Shown one piece after another: positions 1 through 9,093 of a stretch of DNA of 64,000 nucleotides. How positions within the stretch are numbered: the stretch's first letter is position 1; every line of letters starts with the position of its first letter. The position numbers were made by a program, and so were the translations under genes. Location: NCBI GenBank assembly GCA_903907995.1, contig CAIVQH010000060.1, positions 414,913-478,912 on the forward strand, given 5' to 3'. This stretch comes from an uncultured Verrucomicrobiota bacterium (GTDB lineage: Bacteria; Verrucomicrobiota; Verrucomicrobiia; Limisphaerales; UBA9464). The notes beneath the pieces are model-generated. The model did not search any database. It saw only the letters and a program-made list of their open reading frames with translations, and was not told the DNA's origin.

Positions 1-293
1 TTTTATCCAAGACCGCGAACGCCGGAAAACTCCGCCAAAAAAATGACGGGCTCGCCGGTGATCTTCACAGCCATACCACAGGCATGGAGTGGAGCGGATT
101 CGAGTTGACGTTTGCCTCATGGCCTCGTTGGCGCGGTTTGATTTTTTGCACCTTCACGTCGCCACGGGAGGGCATTGAAAATCAATTGCCAACCTGAGGG
201 TTAGGCAGAGAGTCACAAGCAATCACCATACAGCCCACGCTATTCGTGGGCCAGACTCCCCTTGCCTCCAGTTGCAGTGAGCGACCGCGCCGG
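1..293. other. Left-edge stretch without a recognisable gene
   Basis: No convincing coding region, RNA or repeat is visible here. The short open frames present are not protein-like. The stretch probably holds the promoter of the PepSY gene that follows, but no clear -35/-10 pair stands out. A GTG at 246 could extend the next gene upstream by 16 codons. Confidence 0.4.
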
Positions 294-950
294 ATGAATC
301 GACCTGCCACCAGCGAAGGACAAACACCTTCAAAACCTGACCCTGGTCTCACCAAGATGGCGCGGCTGGTGCGGAGCGTCCACCTGTTCACCGGTTTGTT
401 CCTGGCACCCTGGATGGTCATGTACGCCCTCAGCACCTTGGTCATGGCGCACCGCGAGTTCGTCGTCTCCTTGTACCCGACACCGGATCCAGCCATGGTA
501 ACGGAGAAGGAACTGGATTATTCCCGGACCTTCCCGGAGGGAACCACGCCACAGGAGATTGGACGCCAAATCCTGCAGGACGTCGGCCTCGACGGCACCC
601 ATCGCGTCAGCGGCGGGAAGAATGGGAAACCGCTGGTGATCTCGCGCCAGCATCCGCTCGGCATCCATCGCATCACGTTCGATCCGGCCAAGCACCAGGT
701 TGCGATCCAACGGGAAGAGTTCCGTGCGTTGACATTCCTGGAGCGGATGCATCGACGGCGAGGTTACGATCAACCATATGCCCTGGAGGACACGTGGGGG
801 CTTTCGGTGGATGTGGCTGTCGCAGCCATGGTTTTCTGGAGCCTTTCGGGGGTCTGGCTCTGGTGGGAACTCAAATCGACCCACGGCTGGGGCACGCTGT
901 CGATGGTGGTCGGATGGGCGCTGTTCGCCGTTTTTCTGCTCCTGCTGTGA
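294..950 (+). CDS. PepSY-associated transmembrane protein (copy 1)
   Basis: A 218-residue membrane protein. It has an N-terminal membrane segment beginning HLFTGLFLAPWMVMYALS, a soluble central part of about 120 residues, a second membrane segment around VAAMVFWSLSGVWLWW, and a third hydrophobic C-terminus. The HLxxGLxLxPWxxMY signature and the aromatic WSLSGxWLWW segment are typical of PepSY-TM proteins, which often sit with iron-uptake or reductase genes. Start: ATG at 294; a GTG at 246 is possible in the same frame. The next gene encodes a protein of the same build 82 bp downstream, so the pair probably arose by duplication and forms an operon. The function is not known; a role in membrane electron transfer or metal handling is only inferred from the family. 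Confidence 0.7.
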   Translation: MNRPATSEGQTPSKPDPGLTKMARLVRSVHLFTGLFLAPWMVMYALSTLVMAHREFVVSLYPTPDPAMVTEKELDYSRTFPEGTTPQEIGRQILQDVGLDGTHRVSGGKNGKPLVISRQHPLGIHRITFDPAKHQVAIQREEFRALTFLERMHRRRGYDQPYALEDTWGLSVDVAVAAMVFWSLSGVWLWWELKSTHGWGTLSMVVGWALFAVFLLLL

Positions 951-1032
951 ACGATAAACCCAACACCGGAGACGGTCACACTGGCTGGGAAAACCTCCGG
1001 TTGCCCGGCCGTGACCAGGAAGCGGACCTCGC

Positions 1033-1623
1033 GTGATAACGTTCGATAAGCTTAACCGGCGGACGCACCTGTATCTGGGCCTGTTCCTGATGCCGTGGCT
1101 GCTCATGTATGGCGTCAGCTCCTTCATCATCATCCACGAGAAGGCGATCTATAAGGCAAAGCCTCCGCAGTGGGAGCCTCTGTTCGAGAAGGATTACCGG
1201 CGGCCGATCAGCGAACAGGAGGATTTACGCGTCACCGCCCGGGAAATCCTCAAGGATTGCGACATGGAAGGCGCATTTTGGGCCAACAAATCCAAGCCCG
1301 ACACGTTGGAGATTGATCGGTTCAGTTTTTGGGGCTCGACGCGTTTGACCTACTCCATCAAAGCCCAGAAACTGAAAGCGGAACGCCAGAGCGCCCCCGC
1401 ACCTGAAGCCGTAGTACGAATGCATTTTCGGGGGGGCTACGGGCAACCGGGTTTCTGGAACAAGTTCTGGGGCTTTCTGGTCGATCTCGCCTGTCTCGGC
1501 ATCCTGGTGTGGACCGCTTCCGGTTTGATCATGTGGTGGCGGTTGCCGCGCTTCAGAAACTGGGGGGCGATAGCTGTCGGCGGCGGCGTGCTGGCGTTTC
1601 TGCTCCTGATCTGGAAGCTCTGA
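1033..1623 (+). CDS. PepSY-associated transmembrane protein (copy 2)
   Basis: A 196-residue paralogue of the preceding protein with the same plan: an N-terminal segment with HLYLGLFLMPWLLMYGVS, a soluble middle, and a C-terminal segment with WTASGLIMWWRLP followed by a last hydrophobic stretch. It starts with GTG at 1033; no in-frame ATG lies early enough to keep the first membrane segment. Both copies have a short RGGYGQP or RRGYDQP motif just before the second membrane segment (RGYxQP-like), which marks them as one subfamily. Exact function unknown. Confidence 0.7.
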   Translation: MITFDKLNRRTHLYLGLFLMPWLLMYGVSSFIIIHEKAIYKAKPPQWEPLFEKDYRRPISEQEDLRVTAREILKDCDMEGAFWANKSKPDTLEIDRFSFWGSTRLTYSIKAQKLKAERQSAPAPEAVVRMHFRGGYGQPGFWNKFWGFLVDLACLGILVWTASGLIMWWRLPRFRNWGAIAVGGGVLAFLLLIWKL

Positions 1624-1752
1624 TCGAAGGATGACTGGCCTTACCGTCATCCCCCCTGACTGAATTCCAATAAAGCCGGGCCGCTTCCTGTTTGCGGATC
1701 CCCTCCCAAATCCTGTCGGATTTCCCCGGTCAGTGACGTCACCTCTTTGAAC

Positions 1753-3423
1753 ATGAGCGAAACCGACCTCGAGTTGCTCACCTGCTACACCCGGGAGGAA
1801 TCCCAGGATGCCTTTGCCGAGCTCGTCCGACGGCACGTGGACCTGGTGTATTCCGCGGCGCTCCGCCAGGTCGGCTCCCCCCACCTCGCCGAGGAGGTCG
1901 CCCAATCCGCCTTTCTCAAGCTGGCGCGTCACGCGCACGAATTCACGCCCGGAACCGTCATTCCCGCCTGGCTGTACCAGGTCACCCGCCGTGAAGCCAT
2001 TGATGTGGTCCGTCACGAAGCCCGCCGCCGGTTGCGGGAAAAGATCGCCACCGAGATGAATGCCATCGACGCCACCGCTGCGGACTGGGAGCAGATCGAA
2101 CCGCTGCTCGACGAGGCCATGCAGGCGCTCGAGGAGACCGACAGGGCTGCCGTCCTGCTCCGGTTTTTCGGCAACAAGTCCCTGCGCGAGGTTGGCCAGA
2201 CTCTCGGCACCTCGGATGATGCGGCGCAAAAGCGTGTCAGCCGGGCCTTGGAACGCCTGCGCGAATTCCTGGCCGAACGCGGCGTTTCCGTCGGTGCCGG
2301 CGGACTTGGGCTGATCCTCTCGGCCAATGCCGTGCAGGCCGCGCCTGCCAGCCTGGCCGCCACCATTTCCAGCGCCGCGTTTGTCGGTGCCGCCGTTACC
2401 ACGCCTGTTCTTCTTGCCACTGCCAAAACCATCGCCATGACCACACTTCAAAAGTCTCTTCTCACCGCCACGCTCGTTGCCGCCATCGGCGTGGGAATTT
2501 ATGAGGCAACGCAGAATTCCCTGCTGCGCAGCCGCAATCAGGCACTCGAACAGCAGAAAGCCTCACTGGTGGAGCAGACGCAGCGGTTGCAACGCGAGCG
2601 CGACCAAGCCACCAACCGGCTGGCCCTGCTGGCGGAAGACGTAGCCAAGGCCCGGAAAAATCCCGCCGAGGTGATGCAGCTGCGCGGCCAGGTCGGCTCC
2701 CTGATCCGGGAAAACAAGGCCGCCGGTGAAAAGAGCGCGCTGAACAAGATCACCTCCGATCCCACCGCCCGGAAAGCCATGCGTGAGACGCAAAAAATGG
2801 GCATGGCTGCGATCTATGGCGACTACGCCAAGCGGCTCGACCTGAAGCCAGAGTTGGCCGGCAAATTCAACGACCTGCTGGCGGACACCGTCATGGACAA
2901 CATCGACCTGATCACCCAGGCCTTGCACGACGGCCGCTCGCAGACGGAGGTGGAACGGATCTTCGCGGACGCCGACGCGGCCCTGGCGAGCAAAGTCCAG
3001 GCGCTTCTGGGCGACGATGCCGCCGCCCAATACAAAGATTACACGCAGAATCTTGCCAGCACCCTGAGTTCGGCCCAGTTCGCGGCCTCCCTGACCGGTG
3101 ACGAGCCGTCCAAGCAGGAAAAGCTCCGGCAATTCCGCCAGGCCATGCAGGAAGAAATCGCGACGGGCCTGAAAAACGCCGGCCTCCCGGCAGATTTCCA
3201 GGTCCTGCCCATATTGAATTTCGCCAATATCGCCTCCGAGGCCGAGGGCGAGCAAAATCTCAAGCTGCTGGAAGGCATCTACGCCAACGTGGCCACCCGT
3301 GGCGCGGCGTTTCTCACTCCGGAAGAGTTGGCGAGCTTCCAGGCCTTCCGCACCACCGCGATCAACAACAGCCGCATGGCGCTCACCATGAACCGCAACC
3401 TGATGGCGCCGTTGTCCAAATAG
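1753..3423 (+). CDS. ECF-type sigma factor with membrane anchor and long C-terminal domain
   Basis: A 556-residue protein, about three times the length of an ordinary ECF sigma factor (~180-200). Residues ~8-90 form sigma region 2 (DAFAELVRRHVDLVYSAA, AEEVAQSAFLKLARH) and ~115-175 region 4 (RAAVLLRFFGNKSLREVG, then a helix-turn-helix with SDDAAQKRVSRALERLR). A hydrophobic Ala/Gly/Val-rich linker follows. A membrane segment sits near residues 235-250 (SLLTATLVAAIGVGIYEA), then a Gln/Arg-rich coiled coil (~255-330) and an all-alpha C-terminal domain of ~220 residues. An anti-sigma or sensor part may thus be carried in cis; this is inference. Start: ATG 1753, two codons after a TTG. Such fusions are common in Verrucomicrobia. 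Target genes are unknown; no separate anti-sigma gene is adjacent. Confidence 0.85.
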   Translation: MSETDLELLTCYTREESQDAFAELVRRHVDLVYSAALRQVGSPHLAEEVAQSAFLKLARHAHEFTPGTVIPAWLYQVTRREAIDVVRHEARRRLREKIATEMNAIDATAADWEQIEPLLDEAMQALEETDRAAVLLRFFGNKSLREVGQTLGTSDDAAQKRVSRALERLREFLAERGVSVGAGGLGLILSANAVQAAPASLAATISSAAFVGAAVTTPVLLATAKTIAMTTLQKSLLTATLVAAIGVGIYEATQNSLLRSRNQALEQQKASLVEQTQRLQRERDQATNRLALLAEDVAKARKNPAEVMQLRGQVGSLIRENKAAGEKSALNKITSDPTARKAMRETQKMGMAAIYGDYAKRLDLKPELAGKFNDLLADTVMDNIDLITQALHDGRSQTEVERIFADADAALASKVQALLGDDAAAQYKDYTQNLASTLSSAQFAASLTGDEPSKQEKLRQFRQAMQEEIATGLKNAGLPADFQVLPILNFANIASEAEGEQNLKLLEGIYANVATRGAAFLTPEELASFQAFRTTAINNSRMALTMNRNLMAPLSK

Positions 3424-3501
3424 GCAGCCGCTCCAAGGGCTGCCGGTACAGCTCAACGGCGGGTTGAATCGGCTGCGGCTTTGGAGGAACGCAGGCCCGC
3501 C

Positions 3502-4851
3502 ATGCAACGAACCCTGCTTCGCCTCGCTCTCGCCTCCCTCATCGGGTTCACAACGGCGGCTGCGGCCCAAGCCGCCCCAAACTGGCCCCAATACCGTGGT
3601 CCCTCGGCTAGCGGCCTGGATGATTCGGTCGCCCTCCCCACGAAGTGGAACATTACGACGGGTGAAAACATCCGTTGGGAGACGCCGATTCCCGGCCTGG
3701 CACATTCCTCACCCATTGTCTGGGGTGACCGCGTGTTCGTGGCCACCGCCGTCAAGCCGGGCAAATCCGACCTCAAGGTCGGCCTTTACGGTGACATCGA
3801 CTCGGTCAACGAGGATGAGGCCCACCAGTGGCGCCTGCTGGCCCTGGACAAGGCCACGGGCAAGATCATCTGGAACACCCTCGCTTACGAGGGTGTCCCC
3901 AAGGTGAAGCGCCATACCAAGTCGAGCCACTGCAACTCCACGCCTGCGACCGATGGGCAGCACATCGTCGCCATCTTCGGCTCAGAAGGGCTCTTCTGCT
4001 TCGACATGGCAGGCAAGCTGGTCTGGAAGAAAGACCTCGGCCCGATGGATGCCGGCTATTTCGACGTACCCAGTGCGCAATGGGGATTCGCCAGTTCCCC
4101 GGTCATCCACGACGGCAAGGTGGTGGTGCTCTGCGATGTGCAAAAGGGATCATTCCTCGCGACCTTCGACCTGACGGATGGGCATGAACTTTGGCGCACG
4201 CGCCGGAAGGATGTGCCGACGTGGGGCACGCCCGCCGTCGTCACCGCTGCCGGGCGCACCCAGATCGTGGTCAATGGCTGGCATCATTCCGGCGGGTACG
4301 ACTTCGCGACCGGCAAGGAATTGTGGCGGCTCGATGGTGGCGGTGACATCCCGGTGCCCACCCCCATTTTCGCCGATGGCCTGATCTTCCTTACCAGCGC
4401 CCACGGCAAGGTCCGTCCCATGCGGGCCATCCGCCCCGAGGCCAGCGGCGACATCACCCCCGCCGACGCCGGTTCGACGAACGCCGCCATCGCCTGGGCC
4501 TATGCGCGGCAGGGCGATTACATGCAGACCCCACTGGCGGTGGGCGGTTCGCTTTATGGCTGCCTGGACCTCGGCATTCTGACCTGCTTTGACACCAAGA
4601 CCGGAGAAATTCGCTACAGCGAGCGGCTTTCGAAAAGCGGCGAAGGCTTCACATCCTCGCCCGTGTCGGATGGCCGGCATCTCTACTTCGCCAGCGAACT
4701 GGGCAATGTTTACGTCGTCCCCACGACCGGAGAATTTTCCATCATCGCCAAGAACAAGATGGAGGAGACCGTCATGTCCACACCCGCTATCAGCGACGGG
4801 ATGCTGCTCTACCGTACGCGGGAAAAACTCGTGGCCATTGGCAAGAAATGA
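3502..4851 (+). CDS. Secreted PQQ-type beta-propeller protein (BamB-like)
   Basis: A 449-residue protein with a clear signal peptide (LLRLALASLIGF, cleavage near AAAAQA-AP) and repeated propeller blades of the PQQ/pyrrolo-quinoline type, for example ALDKATGKIIWNT, FDLTDGHELWRT, FATGKELWRLDGGG and CFDTKTGEIRYSE. It opens with WPQYRGPSASG, a sequence typical of the Planctomycete/Verrucomicrobia group of predicted outer membrane biogenesis proteins. No catalytic residues for a quinoprotein dehydrogenase are evident, so a scaffold or binding role is more likely than an enzyme. The ATG at 3502 is preferred over the TTG at 3481 because it places the signal peptide correctly. The stop overlaps the start of the next gene by ATGA, indicating translational coupling. 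Confidence 0.85.
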   Translation: MQRTLLRLALASLIGFTTAAAAQAAPNWPQYRGPSASGLDDSVALPTKWNITTGENIRWETPIPGLAHSSPIVWGDRVFVATAVKPGKSDLKVGLYGDIDSVNEDEAHQWRLLALDKATGKIIWNTLAYEGVPKVKRHTKSSHCNSTPATDGQHIVAIFGSEGLFCFDMAGKLVWKKDLGPMDAGYFDVPSAQWGFASSPVIHDGKVVVLCDVQKGSFLATFDLTDGHELWRTRRKDVPTWGTPAVVTAAGRTQIVVNGWHHSGGYDFATGKELWRLDGGGDIPVPTPIFADGLIFLTSAHGKVRPMRAIRPEASGDITPADAGSTNAAIAWAYARQGDYMQTPLAVGGSLYGCLDLGILTCFDTKTGEIRYSERLSKSGEGFTSSPVSDGRHLYFASELGNVYVVPTTGEFSIIAKNKMEETVMSTPAISDGMLLYRTREKLVAIGKK

Positions 4852-5546
4852 TCGACCGGACCGCCTTTGAGCAAAGCGGTTTCGCCGTCGTGATGGATGT
4901 CCTCACGGCAACGGAGTTGGATGCCCTGCTCCTCGCCCATGCGGCGCTGGAAGCTTCCCAATCCTCCGGACGCCACGCCGGCATCCGGAATCTGTTGCGT
5001 GAATCGCCTGTGGTCGCCGCGATCGCCAGCAGCCCGGCCGTGATCGGACTGGCCACCCCGTTGTTGGGTGAGGGCACGTTCCCGGTCCGCGCGCTGTTCC
5101 TGGACAAGACACCCGGCGCGAATTGGAAGGTTCCTTGGCATCAGGATCTGGCCATCGCCGTTCGAGAGCGGGTGGACCTGGATGGTTTCACTGGCTGGTC
5201 CGTCAAGGACGGCGTGCCCCACGTGCATCCACCGGCCGCAATTCTGGCGTGCATGGTAACCGTCCGCCTGCATCTCGACGACTGCCACGCGGAGAATGGC
5301 CCGTTGCGCGTGCTCCCCGGTTCCCATCGGCACGGCCGTCTCGACCAGAAGGCCATCACCCGCTGCCGTTCCGGAGCCGCCGAGGTTGTCTGCACAATCT
5401 CAAGGGGTGGCGCCTTGGTCATGCGTCCATTGCTGCTGCACGCCTCATCCGCCGCCATCCATCCCGCCCACCGCCGGGTGCTCCACTTGGAATACGCTGC
5501 CGGGCCTCTCCCGGGTGCCCTGCGCTGGGCGAATGCTCCTGGCTGA
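4848..5546 (+). CDS. Phytanoyl-CoA dioxygenase (PhyH) family protein
   Basis: A 232-residue Fe(II)/2-oxoglutarate-dependent oxygenase of the PhyH fold. The iron ligands fit H98 and D100 (PWHQD) and H198 (LLLHAS), with R209/R210 in the HRRVLHLEY stretch as the likely 2-oxoglutarate-binding arginine. RALFLDKTPGANWKVPWHQD and NGPLRVLPGSHRHG are conserved family blocks. It overlaps the propeller gene by 4 bp (ATGA), so the two are co-translated. The substrate cannot be told from sequence. An 11-bp inverted repeat follows directly after the stop and may end the operon. Confidence 0.88.
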   Translation: MIDRTAFEQSGFAVVMDVLTATELDALLLAHAALEASQSSGRHAGIRNLLRESPVVAAIASSPAVIGLATPLLGEGTFPVRALFLDKTPGANWKVPWHQDLAIAVRERVDLDGFTGWSVKDGVPHVHPPAAILACMVTVRLHLDDCHAENGPLRVLPGSHRHGRLDQKAITRCRSGAAEVVCTISRGGALVMRPLLLHASSAAIHPAHRRVLHLEYAAGPLPGALRWANAPG

Positions 5547-5551
5547 AAATA

Positions 5552-5585
5552 GAAACGCCGCCAATCTTGCGACCGGCGGCGTTTC
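5552..5585 (+). terminator. Stem-loop after the PhyH gene
   Basis: A perfect 11-bp stem (GAAACGCCGCC at 5552-5562 pairing with GGCGGCGTTTC at 5575-5585) with a 12-nt loop, starting six bases after the stop codon of the dioxygenase gene. There is no long U-run after it, so it may act as a transcript-end or RNA-stabilising hairpin rather than as a textbook intrinsic terminator. Confidence 0.6.
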
Positions 5586-5731
5586 ACCCAAACGACCCTA
5601 ACCTAAACCCAGCCATCCAGCCGGGTACCCATGGCGCTTATAGCCAATGCAATGCCAAGTCCGGCGGGGGCAATAAAAAATTCGCACATGTAATTGATAG
5701 AATCGGGCAACGAAAGCGTCGGAATGGGGTT

Positions 5732-8080
5732 CTACTGCGGACGCGGGATGCCAAAGTGGTGCAACACATTGCGCATCAGGGCCTGAAATCGAGCGTCCGC
5801 GTGCAGCGCCCAGCCCGAACCAATGCTGCCGGCATTGAATATCCGTCCGCCTTCCGGGCGCTCCCACCAGATCATTTCTCCGCCCTGATCGGTCTTGGGC
5901 CGGATGGGCCGGAAGAAGTAGTCGAACGCCGCCCCACCCTCTTTCCAGGGCACGACGCCATTGGCCAGGCTGGTTATCCCAGACGGATCGGCGGGCACGG
6001 AACCGCCCTGCGGGTTGGGCTCCTCCTGCATGGCCGCCAAGGTGGAGAGACGGATGTCGAACTCGTGGCCGTTCGCCAGGGTGGTTCCATCCGGGGCCAC
6101 ACCGAACGGGTCACCGGCTTTCAGCCCCGTCTCTTCGGGTTGGTGAAAGAGGAAATGATCCGTGCCTGTCGCGAGGTAGGGGCCAAAGTTTTTCGGATTT
6201 CCCTGGTTGTTCCAGCCAAGCGTTTCCAGCCCGGTATAGTGCCATCCCGGATGCCCGCAATCCCGCAACAGGCCACCGCGCTGGCCGTCGTGACTGTGCC
6301 AGCATTCGCCGCGGTGATCGGATTCGAGCTGGTGGCCGGGTGCGTCCACCTTGCGGCATTCCATCACACCGCAATCCGCATCGAAACTGACCCGCCAGAA
6401 GATCGAGTTGCCGGAGAGCACCACCAGGTTGCCGCCGCCCCTGAGAAAATCCCCAAGCCCCCGCAGCATGGGCAGCGACCAGTACTCGCTGTGCCCGTTC
6501 AGTACCACGACAAGATAGTCGCGCAGCAACGCCGGCTCCCGGTGCAGATCGTCGTCCGCGGCCACGTCAAAGCGGTAGCCCTCGCGGGTCAGCCAGTTCT
6601 GGGCGAACCGTTCCCCCCGCATCAGATGGCTGTAGCGGGTCGGTCCGCCATACAGCACATACGGCCCCGCCACCGGCCAGGGCATCCGCAGCCCGACCTG
6701 ATACGTCCCCTGACCAGCCGCATGTCCCCGGTAGAGGCAGTAGGCGGGCGGATCGCCGGCGGCATTGGGCAGGCCACCGGTGCCGATCACGGCGTGCTGT
6801 GACTCCGGCCATACTCCAAACGGTGCCCCATTGTAAGCCCGCCAGGTGTTCGTCGAGCACAGCACGAGCATCGGAGCCGGCTTTCGACGCGCGGCGCGGC
6901 GGACAAGGAAGGTGAGGTCGTAAATCTGCGGCTTGCCCTGTCGCTCGTAACGGACGCGCGCGACGTAGATCCCGGGCTTCGCGTCCACCGGCACTTTCCA
7001 GCGCAAGGTCTGTTCCCAGCGGCAGTCGAAAAGATCATCGGACGCGAACCGCAGCCCGTGGCCATGGTGGGCATCCCGCTCCGGATCGTAATCGCCAAAG
7101 CGTGGCACCGCCGGATTCATGGCCGGGCCGCCGATCATCCACGTTGCGTGATTGATGATGCGGCCATGTCGGGCGTGTCCGGATTCGTCGGCCACCCGTT
7201 CGCCGCGTTCCTCGGCAAAGGCCCAGCAGCCCAGCACTCCTCCTCCCGTTGCGGGCCGAAGCCCCTGTTCGGCGTGTCGCTGCCGGATGGTCGCCGGCTC
7301 CAGCGCTTGGTCGTAGATCACGGCCATGGCCAAATCTCCGTCGAGAAAACGCAGCGTCTCACTGCGCTGTCCCATTGCACCGAGCCGGAGCGGATGCTTC
7401 CCCACCCGGAACGGCCCGGCAAACGACCAACTGCCCGCCTCCACGCCGTTCACCCAGATGCGTTTCGTCTGTCCATCCCAAGTGGCCACGAGGTGATGCC
7501 ATTCACCCCGCTTCAGCGTACCGGGCGCGGTGCGGTGGATCTCCACCTCGTCCGGTCCGACGCCATTCCCGAGGAAAAAGCCGACATACCCGTCCTTGCC
7601 AATACCCAGCGCGAAGCCCTCGTCGCTTTCCTTGTCTTCCTGGGTGATGAGCCCGGCCAAGGCGGCGACCGACCAGGGCCGCACCCAGCATTCCAGGCTC
7701 AACGCGCGCGGGGAGCCGGTGAGTCGCTTCGGAATGTGGACGTACGATCCGGGGTGAATCGGCTGCACCCGGGCCGGAAATTCGCCGGCGTCCTGGAGCA
7801 AATCGTCACCCGCCGGATCATCAATGGTTTGCCCCAGCCGGTAGAAGCCCACGCGGTAGGGCTGATCACTCGACAGGTGAAACGCGAGGGTTTGGCCCGC
7901 CGCCACGCTGTGCCGGGCGGGATAGCCATGCACGCCAGCCACCACCAACGGTTTGTGCGCCGGAATCCCCGGATAAACGCTCCCCTCCGTAGCCGCTGCA
8001 ACCCCGGACGGGGAGGCCACGAGGCCCACTGTCCCCGCCGCCGTCAGCCTGAGAAAGTCGCGTCGGCTCGTCGTGTTCAT
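5732..8080 (-). CDS. Tat-exported N,N-dimethylformamidase-like protein with LamG domain
   Basis: A 782-residue protein. It starts with a twin-arginine signal (TSRRDFLRLTAAGTVGL), so it is folded in the cytoplasm and exported. Residues ~100-275 look like a LamG/concanavalin-type jelly roll (LSLECWVRPW, GEWHHLVATWDGQTKRIWVNG, LDGDLAMAVIYDQAL). From ~310 on it matches the large-subunit C-terminal domain of N,N-dimethylformamidase (PMLVLCSTNTWRAYN, GHSEYWSLPMLRGLGDFL, LVVLSGNSIFWRVSF, FNAGSIGSGWAL). In the known enzyme this domain holds the mononuclear iron centre. The small DMFase subunit is not adjacent, so the substrate may differ. The gene is followed by a 150-bp gap and faces the PhyH gene. 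Confidence 0.8.
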   Translation of the reverse strand: MNTTSRRDFLRLTAAGTVGLVASPSGVAAATEGSVYPGIPAHKPLVVAGVHGYPARHSVAAGQTLAFHLSSDQPYRVGFYRLGQTIDDPAGDDLLQDAGEFPARVQPIHPGSYVHIPKRLTGSPRALSLECWVRPWSVAALAGLITQEDKESDEGFALGIGKDGYVGFFLGNGVGPDEVEIHRTAPGTLKRGEWHHLVATWDGQTKRIWVNGVEAGSWSFAGPFRVGKHPLRLGAMGQRSETLRFLDGDLAMAVIYDQALEPATIRQRHAEQGLRPATGGGVLGCWAFAEERGERVADESGHARHGRIINHATWMIGGPAMNPAVPRFGDYDPERDAHHGHGLRFASDDLFDCRWEQTLRWKVPVDAKPGIYVARVRYERQGKPQIYDLTFLVRRAARRKPAPMLVLCSTNTWRAYNGAPFGVWPESQHAVIGTGGLPNAAGDPPAYCLYRGHAAGQGTYQVGLRMPWPVAGPYVLYGGPTRYSHLMRGERFAQNWLTREGYRFDVAADDDLHREPALLRDYLVVVLNGHSEYWSLPMLRGLGDFLRGGGNLVVLSGNSIFWRVSFDADCGVMECRKVDAPGHQLESDHRGECWHSHDGQRGGLLRDCGHPGWHYTGLETLGWNNQGNPKNFGPYLATGTDHFLFHQPEETGLKAGDPFGVAPDGTTLANGHEFDIRLSTLAAMQEEPNPQGGSVPADPSGITSLANGVVPWKEGGAAFDYFFRPIRPKTDQGGEMIWWERPEGGRIFNAGSIGSGWALHADARFQALMRNVLHHFGIPRPQ

Positions 8081-8203
8081 GCGTGTGCGGGAAGGCTGAC
8101 AAAGCCGTTCCCTCCTCGCGAGCGGTTTTCAGACGGTGCCGCCACGAAGTGCGGTCACCGCCTTGCGCCGTTTTTACCGTCCGACGCACGGAGCTGGCCG
8201 CGC

Positions 8204-8899
8204 TCAGATTCCGACCGTATCGATCTGCTCGTAGGCGGCATTGAGCCACATCTTGACGCGCTGACGCTCCAGCAGGCCGAGGCCCTTGCTGTCGGAATCG
8301 CTCTTGTGCTTGGCGGCCCAGAAGTTGGTGCTGCCCGCATCGATCTTGGCAATCACCGGCTCGTGCAGCTTTTTCAGGGTGACGATCTTCGCGTTCAAGG
8401 CCAGGGCACGGTCCTTTTCGCCGGACTCGGTGAAGAGCGGGAAGCTCTCCCCGCGCAGCTGGTTCAGCACGATCACGTAGTTGAGCCGGGCGCCGAAGCG
8501 ATCGAAAAGCTTCTTCAGCAGGTCCACGGAATCCTTGCCGGAATCCATTACATGCCAGTAGCAGAGCGTGATGCCGAGTTCGGCGGCCGCCTCGAGCACG
8601 CCCGATTCATCCATCCATTTCACGAGCGCCTCATGCGTCTGCGCGGCCAGATCGACCAGCACCCGCTTCTCTGGGTTCGCCGCCGCCGTCTCCACGATGG
8701 AGTCGAGGCTTTCGTAGCTGTCCACCACGATCGGCGAGGCGAACTGCCCGTAGAAGCGCATCAGCGCGCCATGCGAGCGGTCCGTGTCAAAGCCGAGGAG
8801 CGGGATGTTGTGGTCGATCAGGTACTGGGCAACGACCCGGGCGACGACAGATTTGCCGACGCCGCCTTTTTCGCCGCCGATGAGATGAATGTTGGCCAT
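8204..8899 (-). CDS. ParA/MinD-like P-loop ATPase (MobD-like), orphan
   Basis: A 231-residue protein of the ParA/MinD/Mrp ATPase group. It has the deviant Walker A motif GGEKGGVGKSVVAR with its signature lysine near the N-terminus, and LGFDTDRSHG and KRVLVDLAAQ as A' and Walker B-like segments. Its short form and the sequence order FDTDRSHGALMRFYG resemble the MobD/nucleotide-binding proteins found on some mobilisable plasmids rather than chromosomal ParA. No parB, mob or relaxase gene lies nearby and no parS-like site was seen. The cellular role is unknown. It lies between the helicase gene (195 bp upstream) and the DMFase-like gene (123 bp downstream) on the same strand. Confidence 0.75.
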   Translation of the reverse strand: MANIHLIGGEKGGVGKSVVARVVAQYLIDHNIPLLGFDTDRSHGALMRFYGQFASPIVVDSYESLDSIVETAAANPEKRVLVDLAAQTHEALVKWMDESGVLEAAAELGITLCYWHVMDSGKDSVDLLKKLFDRFGARLNYVIVLNQLRGESFPLFTESGEKDRALALNAKIVTLKKLHEPVIAKIDAGSTNFWAAKHKSDSDSKGLGLLERQRVKMWLNAAYEQIDTVGI

Positions 8900-9093
8900 A
8901 AATCAGTTCAAGAATTCGAGTTCAGTTCAAAAAGAGGAAATGACCCGGCTGCCTTTGGGTTACGGCAACCGCGCCTTGGGAAAGGGTAGTCAGGGCGTCC
9001 GAAAATGCGCCAAACAAATAGCGTTCGAGCCGATGATCAGGTCAAAAGCCTGACTTCCGCGGGGCGATTTTCCTCGGAAAACCTCACCCGTCG

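Noticed and set aside
5586..5731. A 28-codon minus-strand frame with a hydrophobic stretch (APAGLGIALAISAMG) that recalls a PEP-CTERM-like tail
   Set aside because: Too short, lacking the PEP motif and basic end, and with no upstream protein in frame; probably chance.
7058..8989. A 643-codon plus-strand open frame
   Set aside because: It is antisense to the DMFase-like and ParA-like genes and its product is rich in Arg, His and Gly with no family features; it reflects GC-rich codon bias.
8900..9093. Possible small gene between helicase and ParA-like gene
   Set aside because: No frame with a start, a ribosome-binding site and protein-like composition was found.
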